Made by a program: the position numbers and the translations under genes
Assembly (NCBI GenBank): GCA_944386335.1
Contig: CALXAQ010000089.1
Span: 1 to 15,562 of the forward strand
Reading direction: 5' to 3'
Length of the DNA stretch: 15,562 bases
From: an uncultured Clostridia bacterium
Lineage (GTDB): Bacteria; Bacillota; Clostridia; TANB77; CAG-508
The notes under the pieces: generated by a model
Told to the model about the DNA's origin: nothing
What the model saw: the letters and a program-made list of their open reading frames with translations, nothing else
The model's database searches: none
In this document: one piece after another, positions 14,345 through 15,562 of the stretch
Layout: each line of letters opens with the position of its first letter
How positions within the stretch are numbered: position 1 is the first letter of the stretch

Positions 14345-15562
14345 TTATTTTAATTTTTCTAGTCTTTCTTTTGTTGCTACTAACATGGTTTGATACTTAG
14401 CTAGTTTTTCTTTTTCTTCTTGCACTTTCTTTTCTGGCGCTTTATTTACAAAACCTGGATTTGCAAGCATTTTTTCTGCTCTTTGTACTTCTGCTTCTAA
14501 TCTCTTTATTTCGTCTGTCAATCTTTGTTTTTCTGCCTCTATTTCTACTAAATCTTCAAATGGAATAAATACTTCCATATGTTTTGTTACAATAGACATG
14601 GCATTTTGTGGAATGTTCTTCTTCTCTTCTTGTACAATAATTTCATTGGCATATCCTAATTTTTGTATCATTGCTTTATCTGTTTCTATCACATTTTTCA
14701 TTGTTTTTGTTACAATAATTAGTTTTGATTTTTTAGAAGGATGTACATTCATATTCGTACGTATATTTCTAATTCCTACAATTACTTCTTTGATTTCTTC
14801 TATTTGCTCCTCTTCTTCTGAAAAATCTAGGTCTTTGCTATATTGTGGCCAATTGGAAACCATAATACTTTCTTTTTTGTGATATAGGGTTTGATAAATC
14901 TCTTCTGTTACAAATGGCATAATAGGATGTAATAATTTTAATATTATGATTAATACTTTATTTAATGTCCACAATGCGCTTTGCATACTTTCATTTTGCT
15001 CATCAAATAAACGTGGTTTTACCATTTCTATATACCAATCGCAAAATTCATTCCATGCAAAATCATAAATTTTTTGTGCAGCAATTCCTAAATCATAATT
15101 GTCTAAGTGATTAGTTACTTCTTTTGCTAATTGATTTGCCTTAGATAATATCCATTTATCTTCATAACATAGTTTTTCCGGAACCTTTTCTTCTATCATT
15201 TTTTCTTGTGTTTCTTTGCTCGCATTTTCTAAATGTTTTAACACGAATTTAGAAGCATTCCATAATTTATTGGCAAAGTTAGAGGCAGATTCTAATTTTT
15301 CTGGCATATAACGAATATCGTTTCCTGGTGTTGTACCTACTGTTAAAGAAAATCTTAAAGCATCTGTACCATAGGTTTCTATTACCTCTAATGGATCTAT
15401 TCCATTGCCCAAGCTCTTAGACATTTTTCTTCCCTTACTATCTCTCACAATTCCATGAATCAATACATCTTTAAATGGTACTTTTCCTGTATGTTCTATT
15501 CCTGAGAATATCATTCTGGCTACCCAGAAGAAAATGATATCATATCCAGTTACTAATGTATT
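14345..15562 (-). CDS. valS: Valyl-tRNA synthetase, C-terminal part (gene runs off the right edge)
   Basis: Valyl-tRNA synthetase charges tRNA-Val with valine. The last 405 residues are present; the frame stays open through the window edge (NTLVTGYDIIFFWVARM precedes the first internal Met), so the gene starts outside. Visible are the class I KMSKS loop (GRKMSKSLGNGIDP), the tRNA anticodon-binding helical domain (from about DKWILSKANQLAKEV to PIMPFVTEEIYQTL) and the C-terminal coiled-coil arm with FVNKAPEKKVQEEKEKL, which separates ValRS from IleRS and LeuRS. It ends with TAA just before its terminator. Confidence 0.97.
   Translation of the reverse strand, partial: NTLVTGYDIIFFWVARMIFSGIEHTGKVPFKDVLIHGIVRDSKGRKMSKSLGNGIDPLEVIETYGTDALRFSLTVGTTPGNDIRYMPEKLESASNFANKLWNASKFVLKHLENASKETQEKMIEEKVPEKLCYEDKWILSKANQLAKEVTNHLDNYDLGIAAQKIYDFAWNEFCDWYIEMVKPRLFDEQNESMQSALWTLNKVLIIILKLLHPIMPFVTEEIYQTLYHKKESIMVSNWPQYSKDLDFSEEEEQIEEIKEVIVGIRNIRTNMNVHPSKKSKLIIVTKTMKNVIETDKAMIQKLGYANEIIVQEEKKNIPQNAMSIVTKHMEVFIPFEDLVEIEAEKQRLTDEIKRLEAEVQRAEKMLANPGFVNKAPEKKVQEEKEKLAKYQTMLVATKERLEKLK

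Overview
The window looks like a chromosomal segment of a low-GC, endospore-forming Clostridia-type Bacillota. It has AT-rich, tightly packed genes, strong AGGAGG-type ribosome binding sites, and the forespore sigma-F control operon together with spoIID and spoIIQ. No phage, transposon, CRISPR array, tRNA or rRNA was seen. All genes but one lie on the minus strand, so transcription runs mainly from high to low coordinates. No stretch over about 300 bases lacks a gene.

From the right: the 3' half of valS (14345-15562) ends at a clean terminator, followed by an HD-domain hydrolase gene with its own terminator. Next comes a sporulation block: spoIIAA, spoIIAB, sigF, spoIID, spoIIQ (13451 down to 9867). 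It is preceded by a promoter with two Spo0A-box-like sites one helical turn apart. A second promoter, matching the sigma-F consensus, sits just before spoIIQ. Together these genes describe an early sporulation circuit: Spo0A turns on the anti-anti-sigma factor, anti-sigma factor and sigma-F; sigma-F then drives spoIIQ in the forespore; SpoIID and SpoIIQ act at the engulfing septum.

The middle holds the only plus-strand gene (9281-9715, an unrecognised all-helical protein). It is divergent from addA and convergent with spoIIQ. addA (helicase-nuclease) is followed by rqcP (ribosome quality control S4 protein) and a membrane-anchored Xre-type regulator, then a terminator. No addB is next to addA.

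The left part has a two-gene operon with its own sigma-A promoter and terminator. It encodes a large unrecognised protein (about 626 aa) and a divergent TelA-family protein, translationally coupled by an ATGA overlap. The window ends inside dnaE (N-terminal 469 codons).

Two copies of one palindrome occur, at 1425-1455 and 5455-5495. Each lies just upstream of a ribosome binding site, and the second supplies the addA stop codon. The best candidates for something undescribed are the TelA plus 626-aa pair, the joining of spoIID-spoIIQ to the spoIIA operon, and this palindrome.
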